Positions 8,188-16,806 are shown, counted from the stretch's first letter. The stretch is 42,256 nt of DNA from Candidatus Pullichristensenella stercorigallinarum (GCA_018712945.1 DVFZ01000014.1:1-42256), one strand, 5' to 3'. The notes: generated from the letters alone by a model not told the origin. A program made the numbers and translations.

Positions 8188-8883
8188 TCAGGGTTCTACG
8201 CCTTCGAGCCAGTCGCGCATCAGGGACATTTGCGGCGCCTGCGCCATCCAGATATTCTGGGCGATAAAGCCGGCCTCCCGAAGGCTCACCGCCTGCTGAT
8301 CAGCCACGATTACGTGATCCAGCAATGGAACGCCCAGCGGCTGGAGCGCTGAGATCAGCTTCAGCGTGCAGGCGATATCGGCGCGTGAAGGGCGCAATGT
8401 GTTGTTGGGATGGTTGTGACTGATGACGATGGCGCGCGCATGGGTGCGCACGGCTTCGCTGAGCACATGGCGCACATAGAACGGCGCGCTGTCTGTCGTG
8501 CCGCGCTGCAAAAACACGCAGGAAAGCAGGCGGCCCGAGCGGTCGAGCGAGAGCATGTAAAAGTGTTCAAACATGCGGCCGAGGAACAGGGGTTTGAGAT
8601 ACTCGCCGGCCTTGAGAAACGTATTCAGGCGCGGCGAACGGCCGAACGACTCAATTTGCATAAAGCGCGTAATGCCTGGAATCAGGCTCAGCAAAAGCGC
8701 GTCGGAGCGATGCATGCCCATGTCTTCCAGAAGGAAAGCGCCGGATTCGAAGATGGAAGCGGGGGCAATGAAGCGGCGCTGGAAGCGGCCAATCCATTCC
8801 GAACCCGTGCCGGGATGAAGGGTCTCGAGCAGCTCCTGCGTGGCCGCGAATACGCGCCGCACGCGCTCCTTAGAGGCGTTCAC
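8188..8883 (-). CDS. radC: RadC-family JAMM/MPN domain protein
   Basis: 231 residues. The C-terminal half has the JAMM metal-binding motif SHNHPNNTLRPSRADIACT, preceded by the family-typical LSLDRSGRLLSCVFLQRGT. The N-terminal helical part (IPGITRFMQIESF) is divergent from standard RadC. The molecular function of RadC is unsettled; an early link to DNA repair is disputed. The GTG start at 8883 overlaps the stop of the upstream small gene (GTGA), so translation is coupled. Confidence 0.85.
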   Translation of the reverse strand: MNASKERVRRVFAATQELLETLHPGTGSEWIGRFQRRFIAPASIFESGAFLLEDMGMHRSDALLLSLIPGITRFMQIESFGRSPRLNTFLKAGEYLKPLFLGRMFEHFYMLSLDRSGRLLSCVFLQRGTTDSAPFYVRHVLSEAVRTHARAIVISHNHPNNTLRPSRADIACTLKLISALQPLGVPLLDHVIVADQQAVSLREAGFIAQNIWMAQAPQMSLMRDWLEGVEP

Positions 8884-9170
8884 GCGCCGCCGGGCAGCGC
8901 GCCCGCCTCCGCGAGAGCACGGCGGACGACCTCCGCCACAGTCACGGGCCGGTCGATGTAATAGCCTTGCATTTCATCATCGTATCCCAGCAGGCAGGCG
9001 CCGTCGATGCGCACGCCTTCCTCGCAGAACACCAAGTCGAGCGACAGCGGCGCGTCCAGGTCGTACAGGTCGGCGACATATTCGCGTTCGGAAAGGGCTT
9101 CACAGTCCTCGCTCGCGTCTAAAAACGCGCGCAGATGGGTCATTTCCTGTTCGGTGAGCTTCAGGAACAT
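8880..9170 (-). CDS. hypothetical protein coupled to radC
   Basis: A 96-residue acidic protein that I do not recognise. It starts MFLKLTEQEMTHLRAFLDAS and is Asp/Glu-rich throughout, with a short predicted strand region around LDLVFCEEGVRIDGACLLGY. No signal peptide or membrane segment. ATG 9170 has GGAGG 7 nt upstream, and the stop overlaps the radC start. The coupling suggests a joint role with RadC, but no function can be assigned. Confidence 0.75.
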   Translation of the reverse strand: MFLKLTEQEMTHLRAFLDASEDCEALSEREYVADLYDLDAPLSLDLVFCEEGVRIDGACLLGYDDEMQGYYIDRPVTVAEVVRRALAEAGALPGGA

Positions 9171-9225
9171 GCGGAATCCTCCTTTCGAGGAAAAGCGTTG
9201 CGTGGGGTCGTAAAGCGCCGGGCGA

Positions 9226-9675
9226 TCAGCGTTCTCGTTCAGAGCCGATGTAGATCGTCTCCCCGTACCCGGTCAGGGCCGGGAGATTGTCACGGATGGC
9301 GCGCGGAAAGAGGTTGCGGTGGCGCAGCTCGTTTGCGTCTACCCATTCCGTACCCACCTGAAAGTTGTCCTGCCCAGTGGGGGCGAGGGCGCGCTCGCCC
9401 TCCAGGCGGCAGAGAAAGATAAAGTAGACCTTGTGGCTCATACCGCCTTCGCGGTTTTCGCAAACGCGCTCATAAATTCCCGACAGACGTTGCAGGGCGA
9501 CGCGGTAACCGGTTTCCTCCAGCAGTTCGCGCCGGACAGCTTCCAGAAGCGTTTCGCCCTCCCGCTGGCCGCCGCCGGGCAGGGCATAGTATTCCCCAAA
9601 GCGGGAAACGCAGCGGTTGACCAGTATTTTGCCCTCATGCAGCACGATCGCCTTCGCAGAATTGCGTACAGGCAT
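9226..9675 (-). CDS. Nudix hydrolase
   Basis: 149-residue Nudix hydrolase. The Nudix box is complete: GQREGETLLEAVRRELLEET, then GYR, matching G-x5-E-x7-REUxEExGU. It should hydrolyse a nucleoside diphosphate derivative; the substrate is not predictable. ATG 9675 (MPVRNSAKAIV) follows GGAGGG; the frame is open upstream but runs through the promoter. It contrasts with the degenerate Nudix protein at 6848-7285. Confidence 0.88.
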   Translation of the reverse strand: MPVRNSAKAIVLHEGKILVNRCVSRFGEYYALPGGGQREGETLLEAVRRELLEETGYRVALQRLSGIYERVCENREGGMSHKVYFIFLCRLEGERALAPTGQDNFQVGTEWVDANELRHRNLFPRAIRDNLPALTGYGETIYIGSERER

Positions 9676-9706
9676 TGCGTCCCTCCACAGAATGGTTATT
9701 GGTGAT

Positions 9707-9735
9707 ATTATACATCCCCGCGGCGCAAAAGGCAA
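9707..9735 (-). promoter_or_regulatory. sigma-A-type promoter of the Nudix hydrolase gene
   Basis: On the minus strand TTGCCT (9730-9735), a 17-bp spacer and TATAAT (9707-9712), 31 bp before the start codon. Confidence 0.7.
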
Positions 9736-9844
9736 GTGAGCGGGAAGGGGCTTTCATTTGTTGTGGAAAACCTTGCAAAAAGCTTAGAGGCAGGCTGCGA
9801 AATGTTAAGGTATATTAAGGTTCTGCAAACTTCATGCGCTTTCG

Positions 9845-9873
9845 TTGATTCTTCAAGGGGTTGCTGTTAGAAT
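9845..9873 (+). promoter_or_regulatory. sigma-A-type promoter of the 2-oxoacid dehydrogenase operon
   Basis: TTGATT (9845-9850), 17 bp, TAGAAT (9868-9873). Transcription would start near 9880, giving a leader of about 60 nt that begins with the inverted repeat at 9882-9903. Confidence 0.75.
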
Positions 9874-9881
9874 GGATATAG

Positions 9882-9903
9882 TTGAGTAGAAGTGGATACT
9901 CAA
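9882..9903. promoter_or_regulatory. inverted repeat, candidate operator at the transcription start
   Basis: TTGAGTA (9882-9888) and TACTCAA (9897-9903) are perfect inverted 7-bp arms around 8 bp, immediately downstream of the -10. A repressor bound here would block initiation. A leader RNA hairpin is the alternative. Confidence 0.5.
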
Positions 9904-9940
9904 TGGAAATCTGCGATCTTAATGCGTTGGGAGGATTCTT

Positions 9941-11311
9941 ATGGCAGTTGCGGTAATTATGCCCCGGCAGGGAAACACCGTTGAGAGCTGTATCATCACC
10001 AAGTGGGCCAAGCAGAAGGGCGACGCGGTGAAGGTTGGCGACATTTTGTTCTCCTATGAGACCGATAAGGCCGCTTTCGATGAGGAAGCGAAGGTAGAGG
10101 GCACCTTGCTGGATGTGTTCTTCCAGGAAGGCGACGATGTGCCCTGCCTGACGAACGTATGCGTCATCGGCGCGCCGGGCGAGAGCACGGCGGAATTCAA
10201 CCCCAACAACGCCGCGCCCGCCGCCGAGGAAAAGAAGGAAGAAGCGCCCGCGCCGGTTGCCGCGCCCGCGCCCGAGGCTGTCGCCGCGGAAGTTGCCGAA
10301 CCGGCGGTCATCGTCGGCGAGATGAAGATTTCTCCCCGCGCCAAGGCTTTGGCCGAGCGCACTGGTGCCGACCTGTCTTTTGTGCGCCCCACCGGCCCGG
10401 ATGGCCGCGTGATTGAGCGCGATGTGCAGGCGCTTCTGGACGCGGGTCATGTGGTCAGCGCCGCCGCGCGCGCCGCGTATGCCGGCGGCGTCGAGGGCAC
10501 AGGCCTTGGCGGTCGCGTGACGCTTGCGGACCTGGCCGCGAAACCGGCTGAGGCTGCCGCCGCGCCCGCCGCTGCCGCCGTGGAAATCGGCGTGCCCAAC
10601 GACGACAGCTATACCGAGCCGATGCCCAACATCCGCAAGGTCATCGCCCGCACTATGCACTCCTCGCTGGCTACCATGGCGCAGCTTACCCATAATATCA
10701 CCTTTGACTGCACCGAGATTCAGTCCCTGCGCAAGCTCTTCAAGGAAAAGGGCGAGGAAATGGGCATGAACAAGGTGTCCCTCAACGATATCGTCATGTA
10801 CGCCGTGGCCCGCACGCTGATGATGCCCGAACATCGCGCGCTCAACGCCAACCTCATCGACGATGGCAAGACCATGAAGTACTATAACTGCGTCAACCTC
10901 GGCATGGCTTGCGATACCGACCGTGGTCTGATGGTGCCGACCATCTTCGGCGCGGACAAGATGAGTCTCAAGCAGCTTTCCGATACTGCCAAGAAGCTGG
11001 CCAAAGAGTGCCGCGAGGGCCACATCAACCCGGACTATCTCCAGGGCGGTTCCTTCACGGTTTCCAACGTCGGCGCTTATGGCATCGAGAGCTTCACGCC
11101 TGTCATCAACCCGCCGCAGACGGGTATCCTTGGCGTGTGCGGCATTACCACCCGCGTGCGCGAGGTGAATGGCCAGATTCAGGCCTACCCGGCCATGGGC
11201 CTTTCGCTGACCTACGACCACAGGGCGCTGGACGGCAGCCCCGCCTCCCGCTTCCTGAAAGACCTCAAGTACAACCTGGAAAACTTCACCCTGCTTCTGG
11301 CACGGGGCTGA
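9941..11311 (+). CDS. pdhC: 2-oxoacid dehydrogenase E2 (dihydrolipoamide acyltransferase)
   Basis: Core acyltransferase of a pyruvate/acetoin-type dehydrogenase complex, 456 residues. Domains: one lipoyl domain (1-80) with the lipoylated Lys43 in YETDKAAFD, an Ala/Pro/Glu linker (about 88-122), a peripheral-subunit-binding domain (about 128-165; ISPRAKALAERTG, GRVIERDV), a second short GTGLGGRVTLADL segment, and the catalytic domain (225-456). The active-site motif is YDHRALDGSPA with His427. ATG 9941 follows GGGAGGATTCTT. It is the first gene of the operon E2-E3-E1. Substrate (pyruvate, acetoin or branched 2-oxoacid) is not certain. Confidence 0.93.
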   Translation: MAVAVIMPRQGNTVESCIITKWAKQKGDAVKVGDILFSYETDKAAFDEEAKVEGTLLDVFFQEGDDVPCLTNVCVIGAPGESTAEFNPNNAAPAAEEKKEEAPAPVAAPAPEAVAAEVAEPAVIVGEMKISPRAKALAERTGADLSFVRPTGPDGRVIERDVQALLDAGHVVSAAARAAYAGGVEGTGLGGRVTLADLAAKPAEAAAAPAAAAVEIGVPNDDSYTEPMPNIRKVIARTMHSSLATMAQLTHNITFDCTEIQSLRKLFKEKGEEMGMNKVSLNDIVMYAVARTLMMPEHRALNANLIDDGKTMKYYNCVNLGMACDTDRGLMVPTIFGADKMSLKQLSDTAKKLAKECREGHINPDYLQGGSFTVSNVGAYGIESFTPVINPPQTGILGVCGITTRVREVNGQIQAYPAMGLSLTYDHRALDGSPASRFLKDLKYNLENFTLLLARG

Positions 11312-11329
11312 TAAACGGAGGGACAACCT

Positions 11330-12694
11330 ATGTATGATCTGATTATTATCGGCGGCGGCCCGGCCGGTTATAACGCCGCGGAGCGTGCCGGGCATGCTGG
11401 TCTCAAGGTCTGCCTGTTTGAAAAGCGCGCGCTGGGCGGCGTCTGCCTGAACGAGGGCTGCATTCCCTCCAAGGCGCTTTTGAATTCCGCCAAGATCTAT
11501 GAGCACGCGCTGGCCGGCGCCAAATACGGCGTGAAGGTCGAAGGCGCGCAGCTTGACCAGCAGGCCGTCGTCGCCCGTCGCGGCAAGGTCGTGCGCATGC
11601 TGGTAAGCGGCGTGGGCGCAAAGATGAAGAACGCCGGCGTCACGGTCGTCAAGGAAATGGCCGTCATCAAGGGCCGCGTGCCGGGCGGCTTTGCCGTTAC
11701 CGCCGGCGGCCAGGATTATGAGGCTGCCAAGCTGCTCATCTGCGCCGGTTCCGAGGCGGTTGTGCCGCCCATTCCCGGCGTAAAGGAAAACCTGGGCGAT
11801 TTCGTGCTCACCAACCGCGAGGTGCTGGAGCTGCAGGAAGTTCCCAAGGAGTTCGTCATCATCGGCGGCGGCGTCATCGGCCTGGAAATGGCCGCCTACT
11901 ACTGCGTGGCTGGTTCCCACGTCACCGTCGTGGAAATGCTCGACCACATCGCCGGTCCCACCGACCGCGAGCTTTCCACCATGCTTCAGAAGGAATACGC
12001 CAAGAAGGGCGTGGATTTCAAGCTCTCCACCAAGTGCCTGGCTGTGGAAAAGGGCAAGGTGGTCTGCGAGGCGGACGGAAAGCAGTTTGACGTCCCGGCG
12101 GACAAGGTGCTGCTCTCTATTGGCCGCCGTGCCAACACCAAGGACATGGGCCTGGAGAACATCGGCGTAGAGATGAACCGCGGCGTGATCCTCGTGGACG
12201 AGCAGGGCCGCACCAATGTCGAAGGCGTTTATGCAGCGGGCGACTGCATCGGAAAGGTAATGCTGGCGCACACCGCCTACCGCGAGGGCGAGGTGGCGAT
12301 CAACACAATCCTCGGCAAAAAGGATAAAATGCGCTACAACGCCAATCCCTCGGTCATTTATACGCACCCCGAGGTCGCCAGCGTTGGCATGACCGAAGAA
12401 GAAGCCAAGGCGCAGGGCGTGGACTATGAGGTCAAGAAGCTCTCCATGCGCTATGCCGGCCGCTTCGTCGCGGAAAACGAGGGCGAGGATGGCATCTGCA
12501 AGATCCTCGTTGGCAAGGAGCACCACAATATCCTCGGCGTGCACATGCTGGGCAATTCCTCCTCGGAGGCCATTTGGGGCGCGGCGCTGATGATTGAGCA
12601 GGAGCTGCGCGTCAAGGACGTCAAGGAGATTATTTTCCCGCATCCCACGGTCAGCGAGATTATCCGCGAAACCATCTGGGAGTTTAAGGACTAG
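11330..12694 (+). CDS. lpdA: dihydrolipoamide dehydrogenase (E3)
   Basis: FAD enzyme that reoxidises dihydrolipoyl-E2 with NAD+. The 454-residue protein has the FAD motif IIIGGGPAGYNAAERAG, the redox disulfide GGVCLNEGCIPSK, the NAD motif IIGGGVIGLEMA, the second FAD motif GVYAAGDCIG, and the C-terminal FPHPTVSEI with the active-site histidine-glutamate pair. No N-terminal lipoyl domain is fused, unlike several Clostridium homologues. It lies 18 bp after E2 and has a GGAGGG site. Confidence 0.95.
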   Translation: MYDLIIIGGGPAGYNAAERAGHAGLKVCLFEKRALGGVCLNEGCIPSKALLNSAKIYEHALAGAKYGVKVEGAQLDQQAVVARRGKVVRMLVSGVGAKMKNAGVTVVKEMAVIKGRVPGGFAVTAGGQDYEAAKLLICAGSEAVVPPIPGVKENLGDFVLTNREVLELQEVPKEFVIIGGGVIGLEMAAYYCVAGSHVTVVEMLDHIAGPTDRELSTMLQKEYAKKGVDFKLSTKCLAVEKGKVVCEADGKQFDVPADKVLLSIGRRANTKDMGLENIGVEMNRGVILVDEQGRTNVEGVYAAGDCIGKVMLAHTAYREGEVAINTILGKKDKMRYNANPSVIYTHPEVASVGMTEEEAKAQGVDYEVKKLSMRYAGRFVAENEGEDGICKILVGKEHHNILGVHMLGNSSSEAIWGAALMIEQELRVKDVKEIIFPHPTVSEIIRETIWEFKD

Positions 12695-12784
12695 TTTTTC
12701 CCGGGCGCGGGCGGCAACTCGTTCGCGTCCGAAGCATGGATATTCAGCCGCGACAGCTATTTTTAGAAGGAGCGTGTTTTTACC

Positions 12785-15253
12785 ATGTCCAAGCAACTGT
12801 TTGTCGACCCGAACGAGATCCGCAAGCCCGGTCAGGTCACCTTTGAGCCCATTCCCTGCAACCAGTATCAGAAAAAGGTCAAGGATGAGCTCGGCAACTT
12901 CACCAAGGAAGAATTCCTCAACATCTACCGCGATATGCTGGTGCTGCGCGAGTTTGAAACGATGATTCAGACCATCAAGACCACCAGCGAGTACCGCGGC
13001 GTTTCCTACACCCATCCCGGCCCGGCCCATCTTGGCATCGGCCAGGAGGCGGCGGCCGTTGGCGAGGCATTCCATCTGGACGTCAACGACTTCATCTTCG
13101 GCTCCCACCGCGCGCACTGCGATATCCTCGCCAAGGGCCTGTCCGCCATCGAGAAACTCTCCGATGACGAATTGATGGACATTATGAAGAATTTCCTCGG
13201 CGGCAAGACGCTCTCCGTGGTGGAAAAGGGTGAGCATGCCTCCGTCAAGGATTTGGCCATTGATTTCCTGCTCTATGGCGCAATGAGCGAGATCTTCGCC
13301 CGCGAGACCGGCTTCAACCGCGGCTTGGGCGGCTCCATGCACACCTTCTTTACGCCCTTTGGCATCTATCCCAACAATGCCATCGTCGGCGGCAGCGGCA
13401 CCATCGCCATGGGCGCGGCGCTTTATAAGCGCGTCAACCGCAAGCCGGGCATCGTCGTGGCCAATATCGGCGACGGTTCCCTCGGACGTGGCCCGGTGCT
13501 CGAGGCCCTGAATATGTCCGGCATGGGCCAGCTCAACACGCTCTGGGAGGACGACATGAAGGGCGGCCTGCCGGTGCTGTTCAACATCTTCAACAATCAG
13601 TACGGCATGGGCGGCCAGACCAGCGGCGAAACCATGGCCTACGACATCCTGGCACGCATGGGCGCTGGCTTCAACCCCAACCAGATGCATGCCGAGCGTG
13701 TGGACGGCTTCAACCCGCTGGCCGTCATCGAGGCGTACAGCCGCAAGAAGAAGATTTTGCTCGAGGGTAAGGGCCCGGTGCTGCTGGATGTGGTTACCTA
13801 CCGCTTCTCCGGCCACAGCCCGTCGGACAGCTCTTCCTACCGCACCAAGGAAGAAATCGCTGCCTGGGAGGCGCAGGACCCGATTATCGAGTACCGCAAG
13901 CAGCTCATCGAGGCCGGCCTGGCCACCGAGGAAGACTGCGACGCCATCATCAAGACGGTGGACGACGCCATCTTCCGCAACTTCAAGCTCGCCATCAACG
14001 ATGAGATTTCTCCGCGCATGGACCTTACCAAGAACCCGGACGAGATCGCGGACATGATGTTCACCAATGGCCACGTGGAGTCCTTCTCCGATGCCAAGCC
14101 CGAGGTCAATATGCCCATGGAGGAGAACCCGCGCGTGCAGGCCATCGCCCGCAAGGAGCGCTGGGGCTTCGACGCCAACGGCAAGCCCGTTTCCAAGAAC
14201 AAGGTCTATCAGCTCCGCGACGGTCTGTTTGAGGCCATCATCGACCGCTTCTATAAGGATGCCTCGCTCATCAGCTACGGCGAGGACGTGCGCGACTGGG
14301 GCGGCGCGTTTGCCGTGTACCGTGGATTGACCGAGGCGCTGCCGTATCACCGCCTGTTCAACTCCCCGATTTCCGAAAGCGCCATCGTCGGTTCCGCTGT
14401 CGGTTATGCCATGGCGGGCGGCCGCGCGCTGGTGGAACTCATGTACTGCGACTTCCTCGCCTGCGCCGGCGACGAGGTGTTCAACCAGATGGCCAAGTGG
14501 CAGGCCATGTCCGCCGACATCATCAAGATGCCCGTGGTTCTGCGCGTGTCGGTTGGCTCCAAGTATGGCGCGCAGCACTCTCAGGATTGGTCGGCGCTGG
14601 CCGCCCATATCCCGGGCCTGAAGCTGGCCTTCCCGGCCACGCCTTATGACGCCAAGGGCCTGATGGCCTCCGCCCTGGTGGGCACCGACCCGGTGGTGTT
14701 CTTCGAGTCCCAGCGCATCTACGATGTGGGCGAGCAGTTCCACGAGGGCGGCGTGCCCAAGGATTACTACGAGATCCCCTTCGGCAAGGCCGATATCAAG
14801 CGCAAGGGCAAGGATATCACCATCCTCACCTTCGGCGCGGTGCTCTATCGTGCCCTCAAGGCCGCTGACGAGCTCAAGGAGAAGTACGGCATGGAGGCCG
14901 AGGTCATCGACGCGCGCACGCTGGTGCCGTTTGACTACGACACGGTGATCGAGTCTGTGAAGAAGACCGGCCGCATCGTCATCGTCACCGATGCCTGCGA
15001 GCGCGGCTCCTTCGCTTCCGAGGTCGCCCGTCAGATTACCGAAATGGCCTTTGACGAGTTGGATGCCCCGCCGGTCGTGGTGGCTTCCAAGAACTGGATT
15101 ACCCCCGCGCACGAGCTGGAGGAAGCATTCTTCCCGCAGCCCGCATGGATTCTGGACGCCATCGACGCCAAGATCGTGCCCCTCAAGGGTCATGTGCGCA
15201 CCACGAACCAGACCTTGGGCGAGAAGCTCAAGAACGAGCGCAAGGGCGTGTAA
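12785..15253 (+). CDS. fused E1 alpha-beta subunit of 2-oxoacid dehydrogenase
   Basis: Thiamine-diphosphate-dependent decarboxylase, 822 residues, with E1 alpha (about 40-400) and E1 beta (about 485-815) in one chain. Alpha motifs: FGSHRAHCDILAKG, RGLGGSMHTF and the ThDP motif from GDG (229-231) to NN (270-271). The ThDP motif is about a dozen residues longer than usual, with an inserted LNTLWEDDMKGG. A second insertion of roughly 30 residues follows LSDDELMDIM (about 129-163). Beta motifs: ISYGEDVRDWGG, SPISESAIVGSAVGYA, QHSQDWSALAAHIPG. It lies last in the operon, after E2 and E3, the reverse of the usual E1-E2-E3 order. AAGGAG is 12 nt before ATG. Confidence 0.9.
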   Translation: MSKQLFVDPNEIRKPGQVTFEPIPCNQYQKKVKDELGNFTKEEFLNIYRDMLVLREFETMIQTIKTTSEYRGVSYTHPGPAHLGIGQEAAAVGEAFHLDVNDFIFGSHRAHCDILAKGLSAIEKLSDDELMDIMKNFLGGKTLSVVEKGEHASVKDLAIDFLLYGAMSEIFARETGFNRGLGGSMHTFFTPFGIYPNNAIVGGSGTIAMGAALYKRVNRKPGIVVANIGDGSLGRGPVLEALNMSGMGQLNTLWEDDMKGGLPVLFNIFNNQYGMGGQTSGETMAYDILARMGAGFNPNQMHAERVDGFNPLAVIEAYSRKKKILLEGKGPVLLDVVTYRFSGHSPSDSSSYRTKEEIAAWEAQDPIIEYRKQLIEAGLATEEDCDAIIKTVDDAIFRNFKLAINDEISPRMDLTKNPDEIADMMFTNGHVESFSDAKPEVNMPMEENPRVQAIARKERWGFDANGKPVSKNKVYQLRDGLFEAIIDRFYKDASLISYGEDVRDWGGAFAVYRGLTEALPYHRLFNSPISESAIVGSAVGYAMAGGRALVELMYCDFLACAGDEVFNQMAKWQAMSADIIKMPVVLRVSVGSKYGAQHSQDWSALAAHIPGLKLAFPATPYDAKGLMASALVGTDPVVFFESQRIYDVGEQFHEGGVPKDYYEIPFGKADIKRKGKDITILTFGAVLYRALKAADELKEKYGMEAEVIDARTLVPFDYDTVIESVKKTGRIVIVTDACERGSFASEVARQITEMAFDELDAPPVVVASKNWITPAHELEEAFFPQPAWILDAIDAKIVPLKGHVRTTNQTLGEKLKNERKGV

Positions 15254-15273
15254 AAACGCTTTATCCCGAAAAC

Positions 15274-15300
15274 GGGGACGGGCAACTTTTGCCCGCCCCC
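15274..15300 (+). other. intercistronic hairpin after the E1 gene
   Basis: GGGGACGGGCAA (15274-15285) pairs with TTGCCCGCCCCC (15289-15300), one A-C mismatch, loop of 3 nt. No T run follows, so it is more likely an mRNA processing or stability element or a leaky stop than a strong terminator. Confidence 0.55.
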
Positions 15301-15325
15301 ATTTCCCATCTAAAGGGGGAGAGGT

Positions 15326-15679
15326 ATGCTTTATTGTGAACGCTGCAACCGCCTGACCGAAAGCGAACGCTGCCCGGGCTGTGAAAGCTCGATCCATCTG
15401 CGCGCGCCGCAGGCGGACGACCCGGTGCTGTTGTGCACGGTGCGCTATATTTTGGCAACGATGATCGAGCCGCTTCTGGAGGAGGAGAAGATTCCCCATT
15501 CCAAGGTGGTGCTGGGCAGCAGCGCCCTGCTGGGCGGTGGTTCGCTTTTGGAAAACTACTCTTTTTATACGCCTTACGACGCCTATATGGGTGCTGTAGA
15601 AATGCTTACGGGCATCTTTGCCGAGGATGATGAGGTGCGCCTTGCCTTGCGCGAGGCAGCGGGCCTGAAGGAAACATGA
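15326..15679 (+). CDS. zinc-ribbon protein of unknown function
   Basis: 117 residues beginning with a zinc ribbon (CERCNRLTESERCPGCE) and then a region with ATMIEPLLEEEKIPHSKVVL and YTPYDAYMGAVEMLTGIF. This resembles small clostridial proteins that pair a Cys4 ribbon with a DUF2007-like signal-transducing domain; that is a guess from the EPLLEEEKIP and GGSLLENYSFY pattern. ATG 15326 follows GGGGGAGAGG. It may be co-transcribed with the dehydrogenase genes past the hairpin at 15274-15300. Confidence 0.7.
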   Translation: MLYCERCNRLTESERCPGCESSIHLRAPQADDPVLLCTVRYILATMIEPLLEEEKIPHSKVVLGSSALLGGGSLLENYSFYTPYDAYMGAVEMLTGIFAEDDEVRLALREAAGLKET

Positions 15680-15713
15680 CGGAGAACCGTTTCTTTGCAT
15701 GAATACTGGGTTT

Positions 15714-15753
15714 GCGTCGCCCGACAGAACCGGGCGGCGCTGCGCGCTTTTTT
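15714..15753 (+). terminator. candidate terminator of the dehydrogenase operon
   Basis: GCGTCGCCCG (15714-15723) and CGGGCGGCGC (15731-15740) pair with one wobble. Seven bases later there is a run of six T (15748-15753). The gap between stem and T run makes it imperfect. Confidence 0.45.
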
Positions 15754-16122
15754 GCGCCCGAAGCGCACATGCGATGGCTTTGCTCCAATGAGGAATCTAT
15801 CGTAGAGGAATTCCTGCGCGTGTGCTGCGATACTTCCGGCCAACGGTAAGACACGGTTTGACCATTCGATGCGCCGTCGACCGGCATGGCTCAAGCCGGA
15901 AGCTTGAGCCATATGGCAGCGTCAAACGCCTGGAAAAAATGGGGGAGCGAGCCGTTACCGTGGCGCGCGTATAGCCAGCGGAATTTTCCTGCCATGTTTG
16001 CGCGTTTTTCATCTACGCAATGGAAAGATACTGGAAATTGACGAATATCGGGGAGATGATGGCCGCGCCGGGGCATGGCGGCGCACGCTGCGCCTGGGCA
16101 AGCCAGTTCGGGAGGAAGAAGC
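15754..16122. other. gene-poor stretch with short broken frames and a perfect hairpin
   Basis: No intact gene is supported here. Short frames with codon use like real genes appear in different phases (for example 15771-15849 plus, and 15890-16042 plus), which looks like a decayed gene but matches nothing I recognise. A perfect 11-bp inverted repeat, ATGGCTCAAGC (15886-15896) and GCTTGAGCCAT (15902-15912) with a 5-nt loop, has no T run and is not a standard terminator. Confidence 0.35.
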
Positions 16123-16800
16123 ATGAAAACATGGATGGAAGCGTTCATAAGGCGCATGCGCCAGGCATTTGGCGACCGCCTGGCATTTGTTGGTTTGCAG
16201 GGCAGCCGCGCCCGCGGCGAGGCGACGCCCAAAAGCGATATCGACGTGGTTGTGGTGCTGGACAGGCTTGAGGCGGACGATATAGGCGCTTACCGCGCCG
16301 CGCTGGAGGAGCTGCCAGAGCGCGAAAAAATATGCGGCTTCTTCTCCGGGCGGGCGGAATTGGCTGCGTGGGAAAGGAGCGACCTTTTCCAGTTCGTCCA
16401 CGATACGATTCCCTTTTACGGCGACCTTTCCGCCATCACGCCGCCCCTGAGCCGCGAGGACGCGCGCCGCGCCGCCCTGACGGGCGTTTGCAATATTTAT
16501 CATGGCTGCGTGCACAACCTGCTCTTTGAGCGCGATGCAGACGTCCTTTACGGCCTTTACAAGACGGCCGGGTTTGCCCTGCGCGCAAAGCACTTCTGGC
16601 AGACGGGCGCGTATGTCTCCAAAACAGACGAGCTTGCCGGGATGCTGCCGGAGGGAGAAGCGCGCTTGCTGACGGAGCGTGACGACGTGGAGGCGCTGGT
16701 TGCGGACGGCGAGGCTCTCGAGGAGTTTTCCCGAATCCTGTTTGCATGGGCGGGGGAGACGATCCGCGTCCTGGGTGGCGTTAACGCAAATGATACATAA
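16123..16800 (+). CDS. nucleotidyltransferase-domain protein
   Basis: 225-residue protein with an N-terminal Pol beta/MNT-type nucleotidyltransferase motif GSRARGEATPKSDIDVVVVL (G-S, then D-x-D), followed by a helical domain (about 110-220) that could be HEPN- or KNTase-like. It should transfer a nucleotide to an unknown acceptor; antibiotic nucleotidyltransferases and MNT toxin-antitoxin proteins are both possible, but no HEPN partner gene is adjacent. ATG 16123 has GGGAGGAAG 5 nt upstream; the frame is open further 5' without a ribosome binding site. Confidence 0.82.
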   Translation: MKTWMEAFIRRMRQAFGDRLAFVGLQGSRARGEATPKSDIDVVVVLDRLEADDIGAYRAALEELPEREKICGFFSGRAELAAWERSDLFQFVHDTIPFYGDLSAITPPLSREDARRAALTGVCNIYHGCVHNLLFERDADVLYGLYKTAGFALRAKHFWQTGAYVSKTDELAGMLPEGEARLLTERDDVEALVADGEALEEFSRILFAWAGETIRVLGGVNANDT

Positions 16801-16806
16801 GCGCGC

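Noticed and set aside
9815-15700. A 1961-codon open frame on the minus strand across the whole dehydrogenase operon
   Set aside because: It is antisense to E2, E3 and E1, which have clear motifs and ribosome binding sites. The frame is open because third codon positions of the real genes are G/C-rich; the translated product is a His/Gly/Ala-rich shadow.
15754-16122. Small intact gene in the gap before the nucleotidyltransferase
   Set aside because: Candidate frames are short, overlap in different phases and lack good ribosome binding sites.
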